The notes beneath the pieces are model-generated. The model had not been told where the DNA came from and searched no databases. It was given only the letters and a program-made list of their open reading frames with translations. Source: Euglena gracilis (Eukaryota; Euglenida; Euglenophyceae; Euglenales). From it: 64,000 nucleotides of DNA. Below are positions 61,380 through 64,000 of this stretch, in pieces. The stretch spans positions 80,534,474 through 80,598,473 of the forward strand of contig CP154956.1 of NCBI GenBank assembly GCA_039621445.1. Reading direction: 5' to 3'. Both the position numbers and the translations under genes were made by a program. Numbering within the stretch: position 1 is the stretch's first letter; every line of letters begins with the position of its first letter.

Positions 61380-62350
61380 AGGACAGGCCCCAAAAGACGG
61401 TTTTGGGCAAAAACTTTTTCGATTTTTTTCCCGACTTTTTGGACCCGGAAATGTCCCAGAATGCATGGGTTTCGGGACGAAAATGGGAGTCTGAGGGGTC
61501 GAAAAACACTCATTTTCGGCTCGAAAACAATTTTTCCGGGTCGGGAGGCCGAAAAAACATCTCTTGGGACAATTTTTTGACTTTTTTTTTGGCCAAAAAA
61601 AAGGGCCGAAAACGGCAGAGTTGGAAGTCTGCCGTGCTGTTCTGGGCCGTAAATCGGCCATATCTCGGGCTTGGCGGGGAAATACTCCCCCCAATATAAA
61701 CCAGGTTTTGAATAGAGCTGAGCTCTTAATATGCGCTCCAACCCTCATTTTTGATGCCCTATAAACCGGCTCCCTGAATAGACGTTTTCGATTAAAATTT
61801 GAGAGATTCAGGCCCAAAGCTGGGTGGCAGGGGTCGAAAAACGCTCGTTTTTGGCTCGAAAACACTTTTTCTGGGTCCGGGAGGCCAAAACATGGTTTTG
61901 GGCCAAAAAATTTTTCGATTTTTTTTCGATTTTTTGACCCGAAAATGACCCAATGTCCATTGGTTGTTTTCGACTTTTTTTGACCTGAAAATGACCCAAA
62001 GTGAATGGGGTTCGGGGGGGGGGGGGGGGGGGCGGGGGGGTCAAACAAAGAACGCTCATTTTCGGCTCAAAAACACCTTTTCCGGGTCCGGGAGGCCAAA
62101 AAACATGGTTTTGGGCAAAAAATTTTATCCCAAAAAATCGTAAAAAATTTATTGGCCCAAAATCATGTTTTCTGGCCTCCCGGACGTGGAAAAGGTGTTT
62201 TCGGGCCCCCGCCCCCCGTTTTGGGCCCGAAACCAATGGACTTTGGGTCAATTTGGGGTCAAAAAAAGTCGAAAAAAATGAGGCTGGGTCTGACACAGTG
62301 GAAAAAATGTACAAAATGTCCCAAATTGGCCGAAAACGGCCGTATCTCGA
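61380..62350 (-). repeat. Tandem/dispersed repeat of the 161-bp family, opposite orientation
   Basis: The blocks GGGTCCGGGAGGCCAAAA, then CATGGTTTTGGGC, AAAAATTTTTCGATTTTTTT and CGCTCATTTTCGGCTC recur several times. They are the reverse complement of blocks at 5785-6310. The array is degenerate and contains a G run at about 62017-62040. Its open frames are by-products of the repeat. Confidence 0.8.
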
Positions 62351-64000
62351 GCTAGGCGGGGAGTTGCGGAGAAATCGGTAGATGGGGCACTCCAAGGGCT
62401 TCAAACTACCCCCCCCCCCCTAGTCGTATGACCGGGTTCCTGCAACCTGTGACCGGGGGGTGGTCGTAAATGAGGTGGCGGTATATAGGCAACCTGCAAC
62501 CTGTGACCGGGGGGGTGGTCGTAAATGAGGGGTGGTCGTACGACCAGGGGGGGGGGTAGGTCTCCAGATATTTCCTTTGATTTTGCATATCAATTTTGGG
62601 CCCGAAATAGCAGAGTCCAAAGGGGGAGGGGCTCATCCAGGGGGGCGGGCCAATCCTACCCAGTTTGGACCCCTTCACACGTGAATAACTCGGGCCTGGC
62701 GAGGAGTTAGGGGTCATATGGTGGTGATTCGGAAACTAGAAATCCAGTCGCTCGGGGTCATGGTGATAATCCGCAGTTTTCACGGTCTACCCAGGGGCGG
62801 GGGGGGGGAGGAAGGGTTCCACCCCCTTTTCCCTGGTGGTAAGCTTCGCTCTTACTCTAAAGAGACAAGAGCTCAGCGACCCCCCCAAATGCAACCCCCC
62901 CCCAAAATATAAAAACCCCCTGGGGGGTGTGATTTGGCAACCAAATACAAAACCCCCGAAAAACAATTTATCAGCTTCGGATCCATCACCTTCTACTCCT
63001 CGGACGTTGGTGATTCAGTGGCCTCGGCACTCCAAACGGCCGAAATCAAGTTAAGCCACCAAGGGAGTCTCCAGACAGGTATTCTTCCATTGGAAACAAA
63101 AAGGCAATGAGGGACAAAATGAAAAAGGGCAGACAGTCGCCAGAAGCTTGTGTTCCCCCCAGTATACCCCCCAAATATAAAACCCCCGTGGGGGTCTTGA
63201 AATTTCCGCCCAAATATTAAACTGGGGGGGGTTGTATTTGGGGGTTACCGTGAGATAGGGCACTTTAAGGGCTCCGGACCTGAAATAGGCCAAAATTGGC
63301 CAAAAAACGGTTGCAACTCGGGCTACACGAAGAGTTGGGGGGAAAGTAAACCATGGCTGGGTAGGGCACAAAGGCTTCATTTTTGCTCTGTGGACATTTC
63401 CTTTGATTTTGCTTGATTGTCGAGATATTATACACACACACACACATATACATATATATATCTATATATATATATATATATGAAAAAATCGGTCTTTGAC
63501 CAAAAAAAAACAGCCCAAAACAAACACCCCGAAATGGGGGGGCAACGTTGAGGCTTGGGGTCAGGTCCACATTGGGTTTGTACTGGGGTATGAGATGTGG
63601 GGATTCGGTGGGTGGGCCACTTAGGCCATCCCCGCCCCCCCCCCCCCCCCCCCCTCCCCCCCTCGATGCGCTTTGGCTTCTGTCTGGTTTAAGGCCTGGC
63701 GCTGCATTCCGCTTCTGGCCCTTTCTTCGGAGCAACTCCCAATAATTGTCCGACCCCATATTCCCCCCCGGGGGGGAGGTGCGGAGCCAAAAAAAAAACC
63801 CCAGTCAGTGGCCCACTTGGGTTCCAAGGGTGCCAAAGGTCGTAGATGATCCGGACCCCCCCCCGGGGTCAGACACCCACTCCCCTCCCCCTGTGCAAAA
63901 TCAAAAATCTCAATTGGAACCCAGGGAAGGGGGTCGTTTGGTTGTGGCTAGTCCCTCCCTGGGCTGGCTGGCTGCGGCAGCCCCCCCCCCCAGGGTTTGA
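62351..64000. other. Right-end non-coding region
   Basis: Contains a short tandem CCTGCAACCTGTGACCGGGG repeat (about 62437-62520), a (TA)n tract (about 63447-63481) and a C run of about 30 bases with two interruptions (63628-63661). Two stretches have paired ACCCCC / GGGGGT arms around AAATATAAAA (near 62900 and 63175). No gene is supported. Confidence 0.6.

Overview
The window is eukaryotic nuclear DNA made almost entirely of retroelements. It holds no bacterial-style gene clusters, rRNA or tRNA genes. Short C/G homopolymers, microsatellites, DIRS-type and chromodomain Ty3/Gypsy-type elements and a few exon-like islands with AG acceptors suggest a large, repeat-rich protist or algal genome. 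An alveolate such as a chromerid or dinoflagellate is my guess, but the sequence does not settle it.

Layout. 1-10984: mostly non-coding, with microsatellites, a 161-bp tandem repeat, palindrome families and one possible spliced gene (2110-3385). 10985-15400 (minus): DIRS-like element A, with gag, RT-RNase H-methyltransferase-like and tyrosine recombinase reading frames, inverted terminal repeats and an internal complementary region. 15430-16285: second copy of a dispersed repeat also found at 7080-8185. 16286-20618 (plus): related DIRS-like element B, cut at its 3' side. 20619-37157 (plus): element D, a 16.5-kb chromodomain Ty3/Gypsy retrotransposon whose 306-bp LTRs differ at one base. It encodes gag, a nucleocapsid-like segment, pol, and a 1,840-residue extra ORF (ORF3) after pol. 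37158-42621 (minus): decayed relative E, with its own 5' LTR. 42622-57425 (minus): decayed relative G, which kept pieces of every D gene including ORF3, carries an internal inversion, and is interrupted at 50707-54199 by a small gag-only LTR element H. 57430-58130: DIRS terminal fragments. 58131-64000: mostly non-coding, with a possible EF-hand gene on the minus strand, a small ORF, and the 161-bp-type repeat again in the opposite orientation.

How the parts work together. D, E and G are three members of one family. Comparing them shows what is conserved: an initiator-Met-tRNA-type primer site, a UAG stop between nucleocapsid and pol in one continuous frame followed three bases later by a 13-bp hairpin, and (D and G) a pyrimidine-rich AG site just before ORF3. 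These suggest stop-codon readthrough to make Gag-Pol and splicing to express ORF3. D also carries many short hairpins with a GG-TATTNN-CC core, including a run of three in its 3' untranslated region. D's pol holds a domain between protease and RT that resembles the methyltransferase-like domain of the neighbouring DIRS elements.

Inferred order of events: G oldest, E and H inserted into G, D youngest. D lacks a matching target-site duplication, so its two ends may derive from different insertions joined by recombination or misassembly.
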